DNA of 56,557 nucleotides from RGIG3077 sp964490175. Lineage in GTDB: Bacteria > Bacillota > Clostridia > Oscillospirales > Ruminococcaceae. Position numbers and translations under genes: made by a program. Below, piece after piece: positions 23,628-32,429 of this stretch (the first letter of the stretch is position 1; every line of letters begins with the position of its first letter). Location of the stretch: positions 1-56,557 of the forward strand of contig CAZBAI010000011.1 of NCBI GenBank assembly GCA_964490175.1, in the 5' to 3' direction. Below the pieces are notes generated by a model. That model was not told the origin of the DNA, did not search any database, and was given only the letters and a program-made list of their open reading frames with translations.

Positions 23628-25063
23628 ACGGTCATATCACGAACATACAGAGTGCGAACGCCGTTTGCATCGGTTTGCACGCTTTGCTTGTCCGAAGCCG
23701 CAACAGGCTCTGCGGACTGTTTTTTACCGTCACGCACTTCAAAGAATTTTTTTGCAACAGCAGGGAAAAGTGCGTAGCTGAGCACGTCCTCCTCGCTTTT
23801 TGCAAATTCTTTCGCTTCTTCTTTGTATTTGTCAAGCTCCGGCTCGATAAGGTCTGCCGGACGGCAGGTGATAATCTCATCGTCGCCGATAGCGGCTTTG
23901 CGAATTTCTTCGTTTACTTCACCCGGCACACGTCCGTATTCGCCCCTAAGCAAGCCCTTAGATTCTTTCGGAAAGCTCTTATATCTGCCCATGAGAACGT
24001 TAAGGACAGCCTGTGAGCCGACAATTTGACTTGTGGGAGTAACCAGCGGAGGATATCCGAAATCTTTTCTTACTCTCGGCACTTCCTCCAAAACCTCATA
24101 GTATTTTTCCTCTGCCTTGGCTTGCTTTAACTGTGAAATCAAGTTTGAAAGCATTCCGCCGGGGACTTGATACAGCAAAGTATTTGTATCAACACGCAAA
24201 ACCTTTGAGTCAAGGCTGCCCCTCTCTTTGAGCGAATCGGCAACGCCTCTGAAATACGCCGCCGCCTTGGAGAGTGCCTCCATATCAAGCCCGGTGTCAC
24301 GCTCGGTTCCCTTCAAGGTTGCGACAAGCGCTTCGGTGGCAGGCTGTGAGGTGCCGTTTGCCAGCGGCGAAAGTGCGGTATCGACAATATCAACACCTGC
24401 CTGTGCCGCCATTAAATATACCATATCGCCTGTGCCCGTGGTGTTGTGGGTGTGCAGATGTATAGGCACGCCGATTTCTTTTTTCATCTTGGAAACAAGC
24501 GAAAATGCGTCATAGGGGAGCAAAAGATTTGCCATATCTTTAATGCAGATAATATCCGCACCCATTTGCTCAAGCTCTTTTGCAAGCTTGATAAAATACG
24601 CTTCGTCATGCACGGGGCTTGTTGTGTAGCTGATTGCGGCTTCACACGTTCCACCGTATTTTTTTGTGTATTTCATCGCCGCTTCCATATTTCTTGTATC
24701 GTTAAGGGCATCGAAAATTCTGATAATATCGATACCGTTTTCGATTGATTTGCAGCAAAACTGCTCAACAACGTCATCGGCATAATGCTTATAGCCTAAA
24801 ATATTTTGTCCCCTAAGAAGCATTTGAAGCTTGGTGTTGGGCAAAGCCTTGCGCAATGCACGCAGTCTTTCCCATGGGTCCTCGTTGAGGAAACGCATAC
24901 ACGCATCAAACGTAGCGCCGCCCCAGCATTCAAGCGAATAGAAGCCGACAGCGTCAAGCAGCTCACAGCCGGGCAGCATATCTTCAAGGGTCATACGAGT
25001 TGCCGCCTGCGACTGGTGCGCATCACGAAGAATCGTATCGGTGATTTTAAGTCTTGTAGACAT
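23624..25063 (-). CDS. oadA: Oxaloacetate decarboxylase, carboxyltransferase (alpha) subunit without biotin domain
   Basis: 479 residues. The N-terminal TIM barrel contains ITDTILRDAHQSQAATRM, metal-binding HLHTHNTTG, and the catalytic Lys region IICIKDMANLL. The conserved carboxylase domain VLRVDTNTLLYQVPGGMLSNL follows. Unlike the classical alpha subunit it has no C-terminal biotinyl domain; a separate carrier gene lies upstream. It transfers the carboxyl group of oxaloacetate (or a related acid) to biotin. It is last in the operon oadG, carrier, oadB, oadA. The final codon and stop fall in a repeat module, and the ending VRTLYVRDMTV looks unusual. Confidence 0.9.
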   Translation of the reverse strand: MSTRLKITDTILRDAHQSQAATRMTLEDMLPGCELLDAVGFYSLECWGGATFDACMRFLNEDPWERLRALRKALPNTKLQMLLRGQNILGYKHYADDVVEQFCCKSIENGIDIIRIFDALNDTRNMEAAMKYTKKYGGTCEAAISYTTSPVHDEAYFIKLAKELEQMGADIICIKDMANLLLPYDAFSLVSKMKKEIGVPIHLHTHNTTGTGDMVYLMAAQAGVDIVDTALSPLANGTSQPATEALVATLKGTERDTGLDMEALSKAAAYFRGVADSLKERGSLDSKVLRVDTNTLLYQVPGGMLSNLISQLKQAKAEEKYYEVLEEVPRVRKDFGYPPLVTPTSQIVGSQAVLNVLMGRYKSFPKESKGLLRGEYGRVPGEVNEEIRKAAIGDDEIITCRPADLIEPELDKYKEEAKEFAKSEEDVLSYALFPAVAKKFFEVRDGKKQSAEPVAASDKQSVQTDANGVRTLYVRDMTV

Positions 25064-25101
25064 ATGTGTTCTCCTTTAATTTTATGGCAATTGCAAAAAT
25101 C

Positions 25102-26289
25102 TTAGCCGAACAGCGCAAGGAATACACCTGCGGCAATCGCCGAACCGATTACGCCGGCAACGTTCGCTCCCATTGCGTGCATAAGCAGGAAGTTTCCGGG
25201 GTTTTCCTCCTGACCGACTTTTTGCGAAACACGTGCGGCCATGGGAACAGCGGAAACACCGGCAGAGCCGATAAGGGGATTTATCTTGTTCTTTGTGAAA
25301 AGGTTCATAAACTTTGCAAGCAAAACGCCGCCGGCAGAGCCGATTGCGAATGCGCATACGCCGAGAAGAAGTATTCCGAGCGTTTTTGAGGTAAGAAACG
25401 TTTCCGCAGTAGCGGTTGCACCGACGGAAATGCCCAAAAAGATAGTTACTATATTGATAAGCTCGTTAGCGGCTGTTTTGCTGAGCCTTTCAACAACGCC
25501 CGATTCCTTTGCGAGGTTTCCGAGCATAAGGCAGCCGATAAGGGGAGCCGCATCGGGGAGGAATGTCGCAACAAAAATCGTAACGACTATGGGGAATATG
25601 ATTTTTTCCGTCTTGGAAACGGTTCTGAGCTGTTTCATTACAATAGAGCGCTCTTTTTTCGTCGTCAAAAGCTTCATAATAGGGGGCTGAATTACGGGAA
25701 CAAGCGCCATATATGAATATGCGGCAACGGCAATCGGGCCTAAAAGCTCGGGCGCAAGCTTGCTTGTAACAAGAATTGCGGTAGGGCCGTCGGCGCCGCC
25801 GATAATGCCGATTGAAGAGGCCTCAAGCTCGTCAAAGCCCAAAAACTGAATAGCGCAAATAAATGTAACGAAAATACCGAGCTGTGCCGCCGCACCCAAA
25901 AGCAGGCTCTTGGGATTTGAAATAAGCGGTCCGAAGTCGGTCATAGCGCCTATGCCGACAAAAATCAAGCACGGATAAATACCGAATTTAACGCCTAAAT
26001 ACAAATAGTCGATAAGCCCGAACTCCAAATTTCGGAAAGCGTCCCAATCAACGGTATATGCGCCGGACTCTGTCACACATTTGAAAAACTCTTCATGATA
26101 GAGTGTTGCGCCGGGAATATTTGTCAAAAGCATACCGAAAGCTATCGGCAGCAGCAGCATAGGTTCAAACTGCTTTTTAATTGCCAAAAACAAAAGCACG
26201 CATGAAATGGCAATCATAATCAGACATTTCGGTTCGTCGGCAATTGCGGCAAAGCCGGTCTGTTCAAGAAAGCTTACAATTTTGTCCAT
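25102..26289 (-). CDS. oadB: Sodium-pumping decarboxylase beta subunit
   Basis: 395 residues with about ten membrane helices. The family signature IIGGADGPTAILVTSKLAPELLGPIAVAAYSYMALVPVIQPP is intact, including the Asp and the Pro-rich segment near the sodium path. SVGATATAETFL and the closing GANVAGVIGSAIAAG also fit OadB/MmdB/GcdB. It decarboxylates carboxy-biotin and exports sodium. The ATG follows AAAGGAG. The gene lies 22 bases after the carrier gene and 38 bases before oadA. Confidence 0.95.
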   Translation of the reverse strand: MDKIVSFLEQTGFAAIADEPKCLIMIAISCVLLFLAIKKQFEPMLLLPIAFGMLLTNIPGATLYHEEFFKCVTESGAYTVDWDAFRNLEFGLIDYLYLGVKFGIYPCLIFVGIGAMTDFGPLISNPKSLLLGAAAQLGIFVTFICAIQFLGFDELEASSIGIIGGADGPTAILVTSKLAPELLGPIAVAAYSYMALVPVIQPPIMKLLTTKKERSIVMKQLRTVSKTEKIIFPIVVTIFVATFLPDAAPLIGCLMLGNLAKESGVVERLSKTAANELINIVTIFLGISVGATATAETFLTSKTLGILLLGVCAFAIGSAGGVLLAKFMNLFTKNKINPLIGSAGVSAVPMAARVSQKVGQEENPGNFLLMHAMGANVAGVIGSAIAAGVFLALFG

Positions 26290-26311
26290 ATAAAAGCTCC
26301 TTTGCCACGGC

Positions 26312-26668
26312 TTAGTTCAAGGTGCAGAGCACGTCACCGCTTTCAACGGCTGCGCCCTTTGACACGTTTACGGAAGCTACCGTTCCGTCTTGCGAAGCAA
26401 GAATTTCGTTTTCCATCTTCATGGCCTCTAAAATCATAAGAATATCGCCCTTTTTAACGCTCTGACCGGCGCTGACGTTCACGCTGAGGATCGTTCCCGG
26501 CATGGGGCACTTTACGGTAAGAGAGCCGGCTGCGGCGGGTGCTGTGGGTGCGGCAGATGCCTGCGGTGCTGCGGGTGCGGCAGCGGCGGCGCTTACCTCG
26601 CTTGCACTCATCTCTTCGATTTCAACCTCATAGGCTGTTCCGTTGACATTGACACGATATTTTTTCAT
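26312..26668 (-). CDS. Biotin carboxyl carrier subunit of the decarboxylase
   Basis: 118 residues. A short N-terminal strand (KKYRVNVNGTAYEVEIEE) leads to an Ala/Pro-rich flexible linker (about residues 28-50), then a biotinyl domain with the biotinylated Lys in EAMKMEN. It shuttles CO2 between OadA and OadB. CGGAG at spacing 11 supports the ATG at 26668. Confidence 0.93.
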   Translation of the reverse strand: MKKYRVNVNGTAYEVEIEEMSASEVSAAAAAPAAPQASAAPTAPAAAGSLTVKCPMPGTILSVNVSAGQSVKKGDILMILEAMKMENEILASQDGTVASVNVSKGAAVESGDVLCTLN

Positions 26669-26712
26669 AACAGTAAATACTCCGTTTCTCTGCATATCAA
26701 AAATGCAGTAAT

Positions 26713-27114
26713 TTAAACTTTTTTGATAGATATAACTTTGATTCCGGCAACATCTGTGCCTTCAAATTCGGCGATTGCCGTTGAAATTGCGGCTAAAAGT
26801 TCGCCTTTGTCGATCTCGGCGGCAATTTCGGATTTTATAGGCTGTGCGACGTTTTTAACCGAAACACGGTCTGTTTCTTCTTTTTCCTCGTTCGTATTGC
26901 CGAGATTGCAGAAAAATCCCGTAATTTTGCAAATGATGATGATTACAACAAGCCCGACAAAAACCGTTGATAAACCGAGAAGAACGGTTTCGGCAGGTGT
27001 TACGTCAAAATCCTTTGAAGCGGCGCTTGTTTCTTCGGCATTTTCGCTTGTTGCGGAAATTTCCGTGCCGTCGGCGGCAAGTATCAGATATTCCGATAAA
27101 AAGTCATTGTTCAT
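26713..27114 (-). CDS. oadG: OadG-like gamma subunit
   Basis: 133 residues with an N-terminal acidic segment, one membrane helix (VLLGLSTVFVGLVVIIIICKIT) and a soluble tail ending in AAISTAIAEFEGTDVAGIKVISIKKV, as in OadG proteins. It anchors and stabilises the alpha-beta complex. The ATG at 27114 follows AGGAGGTG, which excludes the start 20 codons upstream. It is the first gene of the operon. Confidence 0.85.
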   Translation of the reverse strand: MNNDFLSEYLILAADGTEISATSENAEETSAASKDFDVTPAETVLLGLSTVFVGLVVIIIICKITGFFCNLGNTNEEKEETDRVSVKNVAQPIKSEIAAEIDKGELLAAISTAIAEFEGTDVAGIKVISIKKV

Positions 27115-27176
27115 AGAGTGTAAAGCACCTCCTGCTTTATAAAATTTACAGATTTTTGAAAAACCCATACGCATTC

Positions 27177-27205
27177 ATTATAACATCAACGCCGCTGATT
27201 TGCAA
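27177..27205 (-). promoter_or_regulatory. Promoter of the oad operon
   Basis: Read on the minus strand, TTGCAA (27200-27205) and a perfect TATAAT (27177-27182) are 17 bases apart, about 63 bases before the oadG ATG. Confidence 0.7.
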
Positions 27206-27380
27206 GGTTTTTTCAAATATTTTCGGCAGTATTTTTTTATTAACGCAAAATTAACACAAAATTATAATACAGTCTTTTTATAATAGTTATACTTAATGTA
27301 GATAGGTTTGCGCTTTTGCGCTGTTTTAAAGCGACGCCCGTTTTTGTTGGAATTTTTAAATATGACCGGCGGTGGAATAT

Positions 27381-28670
27381 ATGAAACGAAAAATCGAATT
27401 TACCAAAAAGGGATTAACGATTTCGACATACGTTGTAATTGTTTTTGCGATTTGCCTTGCAATGGTCGGCTTGCTGTTCAAGTGGCGCTCGTTCGTTACA
27501 TACGTTGCAAACATAGTTTCGGTATTTTCGCCGATAATATGGGGTGTTGTGATTGCTTATCTGCTCAATCCCGTAATGTGCTTTTTTGAAAAACATTTGC
27601 GCAAAATCGTTTGCCGTAAAAGGGAAAGAAAAAAATTTTTGCGTGTTTTAAGCGTTTTTTTAACGTTGACCGTTTCGATTTTGCTTATAATTGCGCTGGT
27701 TGCAACAATAGTCCCTGCGCTTATCGACAGCTACGTCAGCTTTTCGGCGAATTTTTCGGGATATTGGGACAACCTGACAAACGCCGCCGGCAATCTTCGT
27801 GATATAAATCCCCACATTTACGATTACATAATTCAAGGCATTTCCGACAGCCGCTCCTACGCAACGGCTCTTCTCGAAAAGCTTTCGCCCCAAATCGACG
27901 CCGTAATTGATGCCGCCGTAAATTTAGGCGCAAGCGCAATTTCGTTTGTTTTGGGTGTTGCCGACGCCTTGTGCGGATTGCTGATTTCGGTTTATCTTTT
28001 GTATAATAAAGAAACTCTGTTGGCACAAATGCGGAAAATCTGCTATGGCTTTATTCCGACCAAACGCTGTGACCGAATGCTTGAAATTGTCGATATGTTC
28101 GATCATACGATTATCGACTTTATATCCGGAAAAGTTGTTGATTCTTTTATAATCGGCATAATGTGCTTTATAGGCGTGAGCATTATGAAAATGCCCTTTG
28201 CCGTTTTGATAAGCGTAATTGTCGGCGTAACAAACGTAATTCCGTTTTTCGGTCCGTTTATCGGCGCAATTCCGTGTATTTTGCTGCTTTTGCTCACCGA
28301 CCCCATTAAAGCGGTTTGGTTTTCGATATTCATTTTGGTTTTGCAACAATTTGACGGAAATGTTTTAGGACCGAAAATTTTGGGCAACAAGCTCGGCTTG
28401 CCGACGTTTTGGACTTTATTCGCAATTTTGACCGGCGGCGGTCTTTTCGGCTTTATCGGAATGATCTTGTTTATCCCGATTTTTGCCGTCTGCTATAAAC
28501 TCTTCACCGAAGCTGTAAGAGTGCGGCTTTCAAACAAAAACCTCCCGTGCGAAACCGCAGCGTATATGTCGCTTCACCCACAAATTCCCGAAGAAAACAC
28601 AGATAAAAATACTGACAAAGATAATGCCGATGTGATGCCCGAATCTTTGCCGAAAAGTCAAGCCGATTAG
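27381..28670 (+). CDS. AI-2E family transporter (PF01594)
   Basis: 429 residues with about eight helices arranged as in the AI-2E/YtvI/TqsA family. The loop FISGKVVDSFIIGIMCFIG and the helix VTNVIPFFGPFIGAIPC are family signatures, and LQQFDGNVLGPKILG near the end is nearly invariant. A hydrophilic C-terminal tail of about 50 residues is rich in Asp, Asn and Lys. Members export small molecules or sodium; the ligand here is unknown. The ATG at 27381 is preferred to the GTG three codons earlier because that GTG lies in the GGTGG ribosome site. Confidence 0.88.
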   Translation: MKRKIEFTKKGLTISTYVVIVFAICLAMVGLLFKWRSFVTYVANIVSVFSPIIWGVVIAYLLNPVMCFFEKHLRKIVCRKRERKKFLRVLSVFLTLTVSILLIIALVATIVPALIDSYVSFSANFSGYWDNLTNAAGNLRDINPHIYDYIIQGISDSRSYATALLEKLSPQIDAVIDAAVNLGASAISFVLGVADALCGLLISVYLLYNKETLLAQMRKICYGFIPTKRCDRMLEIVDMFDHTIIDFISGKVVDSFIIGIMCFIGVSIMKMPFAVLISVIVGVTNVIPFFGPFIGAIPCILLLLLTDPIKAVWFSIFILVLQQFDGNVLGPKILGNKLGLPTFWTLFAILTGGGLFGFIGMILFIPIFAVCYKLFTEAVRVRLSNKNLPCETAAYMSLHPQIPEENTDKNTDKDNADVMPESLPKSQAD

Positions 28671-28727
28671 GCTTTTTAAATATCAATCAAAGCAAACGCA
28701 AAATACAGTATAAAGGAGAAAAATACA

Positions 28728-29396
28728 ATGATTTGCACTTTTTGCGGCAATCAATATGATGACAGCCTTGTTTCATGCCCTTTTTGCGGCACTGCAAGCG
28801 CTTCAAATTTAAAAAACACCGTTCCCTGCCCGAAATGTTCCTCTCCCGTAATGCCGGGTCAGCCGATGTGTCAGCAATGCGGACTTATAAACCCCACACA
28901 GAACAACTCTTCCGCAAACGCAACAATGCCCAATGTCGGAGAAACCTCATCTGCGCAAACGTCATCTTCGGTTCGCATTGAATCGGATTATCAAAGCAAT
29001 CAATCCGCCCCGTATTCACAAGCTCCATACGGACAAAATCAATATAATCAATACAATCAACCGCAATACAACCAATATAACCAAACACAATACGGGCAAT
29101 ACGGACAAAACCAATATCCCTATACACAAAACACAACGCCGCCGTATATGCAAAATCCGTATCAAAACTTTGCAAACCCCAATGACCCTATGTATATTCA
29201 AGAGTCGAAAAAAGTCAAAACACAGGCAACGGTAGCGCTCGTTTTCGCATTTTTGATTCCGCTTGTAACCTACATTTTAGTTGGCCTTGCAAGCTCACGT
29301 GCAAAGAAAATCGGTTACACCGGCTCACAAGGCATGATAACCGCCGCACTTGTAATCGCAATTATCAACCACGTTCTCGCTATTATAATCTATTAA
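28728..29396 (+). CDS. Double zinc-ribbon membrane protein with Q/N/Y-rich low-complexity tract
   Basis: 222 residues. Two zinc ribbons come first, CTFCGNQYDDSLVSCPFC and CPKCSSPVMPGQPMCQQC. A Ser/Thr linker leads to a region of about 70 residues (roughly 95-165) that is almost only Gln, Asn, Tyr, Pro and Gly in YNQ/YGQ repeats. Two membrane helices follow (about 170-195 and 205-222) around SSRAKKIGYTGSQG. DUF4190-like C-termini behind zinc ribbons are common in Firmicutes, but this tract is unusually prion-like. AAGGAG precedes the ATG. Function unknown. Confidence 0.8.
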   Translation: MICTFCGNQYDDSLVSCPFCGTASASNLKNTVPCPKCSSPVMPGQPMCQQCGLINPTQNNSSANATMPNVGETSSAQTSSSVRIESDYQSNQSAPYSQAPYGQNQYNQYNQPQYNQYNQTQYGQYGQNQYPYTQNTTPPYMQNPYQNFANPNDPMYIQESKKVKTQATVALVFAFLIPLVTYILVGLASSRAKKIGYTGSQGMITAALVIAIINHVLAIIIY

Positions 29397-29453
29397 CCTT
29401 AACAGATAAGCTTTTAGCTGTTAAAAAATTTGTATTTTTGAAAGGATTTAATT

Positions 29454-30341
29454 ATGAAAGGTATTATTCTTGCAGGCGGTTCAGGCACAAGGCTTTATCC
29501 GCTGACAAAGGTAACGTCAAAACAACTTCTTCCGATTTATGACAAGCCTATGATTTATTATCCGCTTTCCGTTTTAATGCAATCGGGAATCCGTGATATT
29601 TTGATTATATCAACCCCTGCCGACACACCCAGATTTGAAGAGCTTTTGGGTGACGGTCACCAATTCGGCATAAATCTTTCCTACGCCGTTCAACCCAGTC
29701 CCGACGGACTTGCACAGGCGTTTATTATCGGTGCGGATTTTATCGGTTCCGACAGCGTTGCCATGATTTTGGGCGACAATATATTCTGCGGTCACGGGCT
29801 GAAAAAACGCTTAAAGGCTGCCGCCGCAAATGAAAAAGGCGCAACGGTCTTCGGCTATTATGTTGATGATCCCGAACGTTTCGGAATTGTTGAGTTTGAC
29901 CGAAACGGCAAGGCTGTAAGCATTGAAGAAAAACCTAAAAATCCGAAAAGCAACTACTGCGTTACGGGACTTTATTTTTATGATAACCGTGTTGTCGATT
30001 ATGCGAAGAATTTAAAACCCTCTGCAAGAGGGGAGTTGGAAATTACCGACCTCAACCGAATTTATCTTGAACAAGGCGAGCTTAACGTTGTGCTGCTCGG
30101 TCAGGGCTTCACTTGGCTTGATACAGGCACGCATGAATCGCTTGTTGACGCCACGAATTTTGTAAGAACCGTTGAGGCGCACCAACACCGCAAGGTCGCC
30201 TGTCTTGAAGAAATCGCATATCATGAGGGTTGGATTGCCCGCAGCGATGTCGAAGCGGCTTACGAAGTGATGAAGAAAAACCAATACGGAGCATATTTAA
30301 AAGACGTTTTGGACGGAAAATATATCGATATTACACTGTAA
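29454..30341 (+). CDS. rfbA: Glucose-1-phosphate thymidylyltransferase
   Basis: 295 residues, full RmlA length. The nucleotide-binding start LAGGSGTRLYPLT, then TSKQLLPIYDKPMIYYPL, LGDNIFCGHG, IEEKPKNPKSNYCVTGLYFYDN and GFTWLDTGTHESL are all canonical. It makes dTDP-glucose, the first step to dTDP-rhamnose. The other rml genes are not adjacent, so this is an isolated copy. AAAGGA precedes the ATG, and a strong terminator follows. Confidence 0.96.
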   Translation: MKGIILAGGSGTRLYPLTKVTSKQLLPIYDKPMIYYPLSVLMQSGIRDILIISTPADTPRFEELLGDGHQFGINLSYAVQPSPDGLAQAFIIGADFIGSDSVAMILGDNIFCGHGLKKRLKAAAANEKGATVFGYYVDDPERFGIVEFDRNGKAVSIEEKPKNPKSNYCVTGLYFYDNRVVDYAKNLKPSARGELEITDLNRIYLEQGELNVVLLGQGFTWLDTGTHESLVDATNFVRTVEAHQHRKVACLEEIAYHEGWIARSDVEAAYEVMKKNQYGAYLKDVLDGKYIDITL

Positions 30342-30355
30342 TTTAAAAAAATCTT

Positions 30356-30397
30356 AACCCCTTGAGGATTAAAAAATCCGCAAGGGGTTTTGTTATT
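30356..30397. terminator. Terminator between rfbA and the converging GGDEF gene
   Basis: AACCCCTTG and CAAGGGGTT form a perfect 9-bp stem, with GGATT/AATCC pairing inside. TTTTGTTATTTT follows on the plus strand. Confidence 0.8.
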
Positions 30398-30411
30398 TTA
30401 AAGATTAAAGT

Positions 30412-32319
30412 TTACTTTTTGTTTTTTACCTTTTTGTTGTATTTTGCCTTATACATTCTGCCGTCGGCATAATCAATGCATTCTTCAAGCGTAAGCTTTG
30501 TGTCCGCACCGACAGTGCAGGTTCCGCAGCTGAGAAAAATATCATAAGCTTCTTCGCTCAAAGCGTTATATTCTCTAACCTTGCTATCAATCATTTCGCA
30601 AAAGCGTGATGCCGCTTCTTCGTCAAAGCCCGAGCAATATACCACAAATTCATCACCGCCGAAGCGAGAGGGGATAATATCATCGCTTGAAACACCTACA
30701 AGCACCGAAGCAAAGCGCTTGAGCGCCGAATCGCCGCCGTCATGTCCGTAAGCGTCGTTAATTTCCTTTAAATTGTCAAAATCGTAAAACAAAATCGTGC
30801 ACTGCCTGTTTTGTTCATAGCACTGCTTTGCAAACCTGTAAAAGCCTCTTCGGTTATAAAGTCCGGTGAGCTGGTCACGAATATAGAGCGAATCAAGCGT
30901 TGTCAGCATTGTTTTAAGCATATTTTGCTTGCGATAATTTTCAAGATAATTCGCAATATTCATCAGCCAAGAATGATACATAACGCTTTTATCGAGAAAA
31001 TCGCTGTTGCTGATTGCAAAATACCCAAAACAGCGCCCGCCGAAATGAATCGGCGAAATAATAAAACTGCGGCTCTCTTCACATTCACGTGCGCTATTTG
31101 GAATTATATCCGATTTTAAAAAGTTGCCGTATGAAACAAGCTCGCCGTTTTCGTAAGAGAGCACCGCTTTCATTGTGTCTGTATAACTGCACCTTATGGG
31201 CGAAATTTCTTCTTCCGAATCTTCATCATAACTTTCGCACCAATTTTCGCTAAGGCAAATATACAGCCCATCGCACGAAATTTGCGAAACATACGGCAAC
31301 AGCGTCGTTACAATATCCGCATTATCATCGTTGGCATTTTCGGTAAGCGACTGAGCCATTTGATTTGCGCTTGTAATAAAGCCCGAAAGCGTTTCCGCCT
31401 TTTCATATTGGGCATAAAGAATCTCCATAACGCTTTTGTGGTTATGCCTCGGGCAACCGCAGGTTTCGGTAAATACAGGCGAAGATTCAAGACTTTGCAC
31501 CTGCGGCATGGCAACGCCGTTTACCGCATTGTGTATGATTTTGCACGCAAGCTCGCCAACTTCACGCAAGGGTCGGTTTACCGTTGTCATCTGCGGAATC
31601 AGCGACTGCGATTCCTTTAAATTGTCAAATCCGCAAAGCAAAACGTCTTCGGGAACACGATATCCGTTTTCGCAAAGCGCCATGTGTGCGGCAAGCGCCA
31701 TTGTATCGTTTGCGCAAACGATTGCTTCGGGAAATTCAAGCTCGGATTTTATAAACGCCTCAATCGCCTCACGCCCTTTTTCTCTGACAAAATTGCCGTT
31801 AAATATTCTTTTTTCTTCAACGGCGATTCCGTGTTCGGTCAAAACGTCTTTATATGCTTTAAGCCTTGCATTTGCTTCGGGATTATTAGGTGAGCCTGCA
31901 ATAAAATTGATTCTTCTGCATTTATGATAATCAACAAAATGCTCAACCAAACTGCGCATTGCTTTTTCATTGTCGATTTCAATGCAATAGCCGTTGTCAA
32001 GCTTGTTGTCAACATCAACAACGGGAATATCAAGTTTGGAAACGCTTTGAACGATTTTTTTAACCGAATCGTGAGCCTGAATCGTGTTTGAAAGCAAAAT
32101 AATCCCATCAAAGCGTTTAAAATCGGGGATTCCGAAAACGCTGGTTTCACCCAAATCGTGATTTATTGCGTGAACGCCCTCGGCAAACGAGGTGAAAACA
32201 TAAACGTCATATTTTACAATTTTGGCATAGTCTATAATGCCGCTGACAATGCTGTGCTGATATTCTTCGTTTACCCCCGAAACAAGCACTGCTATTTTCC
32301 TTTTTTCAGGTATCAGCAT
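30412..32319 (-). CDS. LacI-type sugar-sensor domain fused to a GGDEF diguanylate cyclase
   Basis: 635 residues. Residues 8-270 form a periplasmic-binding-protein-like domain of LacI/GalR regulators (KIAVLVSGVNEEYQHSIVSGIIDYAK; FGIPDFKRFDGIILLSN; VCANDTMALAAHMAL). No helix-turn-helix precedes it and there is no signal peptide, so it senses a ligand in the cytoplasm. A GAF-like middle region (about 310-480) follows, then a GGDEF domain with LYNRRGFYRFA, YDFDNLKEINDAYGHDGGD and an intact RFGGDEF. It likely couples sugar binding to c-di-GMP synthesis. The ATG at 32319 follows AGAGGGG at long spacing; starts upstream are worse. Confidence 0.85.
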   Translation of the reverse strand: MLIPEKRKIAVLVSGVNEEYQHSIVSGIIDYAKIVKYDVYVFTSFAEGVHAINHDLGETSVFGIPDFKRFDGIILLSNTIQAHDSVKKIVQSVSKLDIPVVDVDNKLDNGYCIEIDNEKAMRSLVEHFVDYHKCRRINFIAGSPNNPEANARLKAYKDVLTEHGIAVEEKRIFNGNFVREKGREAIEAFIKSELEFPEAIVCANDTMALAAHMALCENGYRVPEDVLLCGFDNLKESQSLIPQMTTVNRPLREVGELACKIIHNAVNGVAMPQVQSLESSPVFTETCGCPRHNHKSVMEILYAQYEKAETLSGFITSANQMAQSLTENANDDNADIVTTLLPYVSQISCDGLYICLSENWCESYDEDSEEEISPIRCSYTDTMKAVLSYENGELVSYGNFLKSDIIPNSARECEESRSFIISPIHFGGRCFGYFAISNSDFLDKSVMYHSWLMNIANYLENYRKQNMLKTMLTTLDSLYIRDQLTGLYNRRGFYRFAKQCYEQNRQCTILFYDFDNLKEINDAYGHDGGDSALKRFASVLVGVSSDDIIPSRFGGDEFVVYCSGFDEEAASRFCEMIDSKVREYNALSEEAYDIFLSCGTCTVGADTKLTLEECIDYADGRMYKAKYNKKVKNKK

Positions 32320-32429
32320 ACCGTTGCAACGCCCCTCTCTGCTGAAAAAATTTCGCTTTATATTCTTTAAAAAAATTATACTACAATTTACCGCTTTGTG
32401 CAATCGTTTTTTTAAATTTCACGCTTTTA

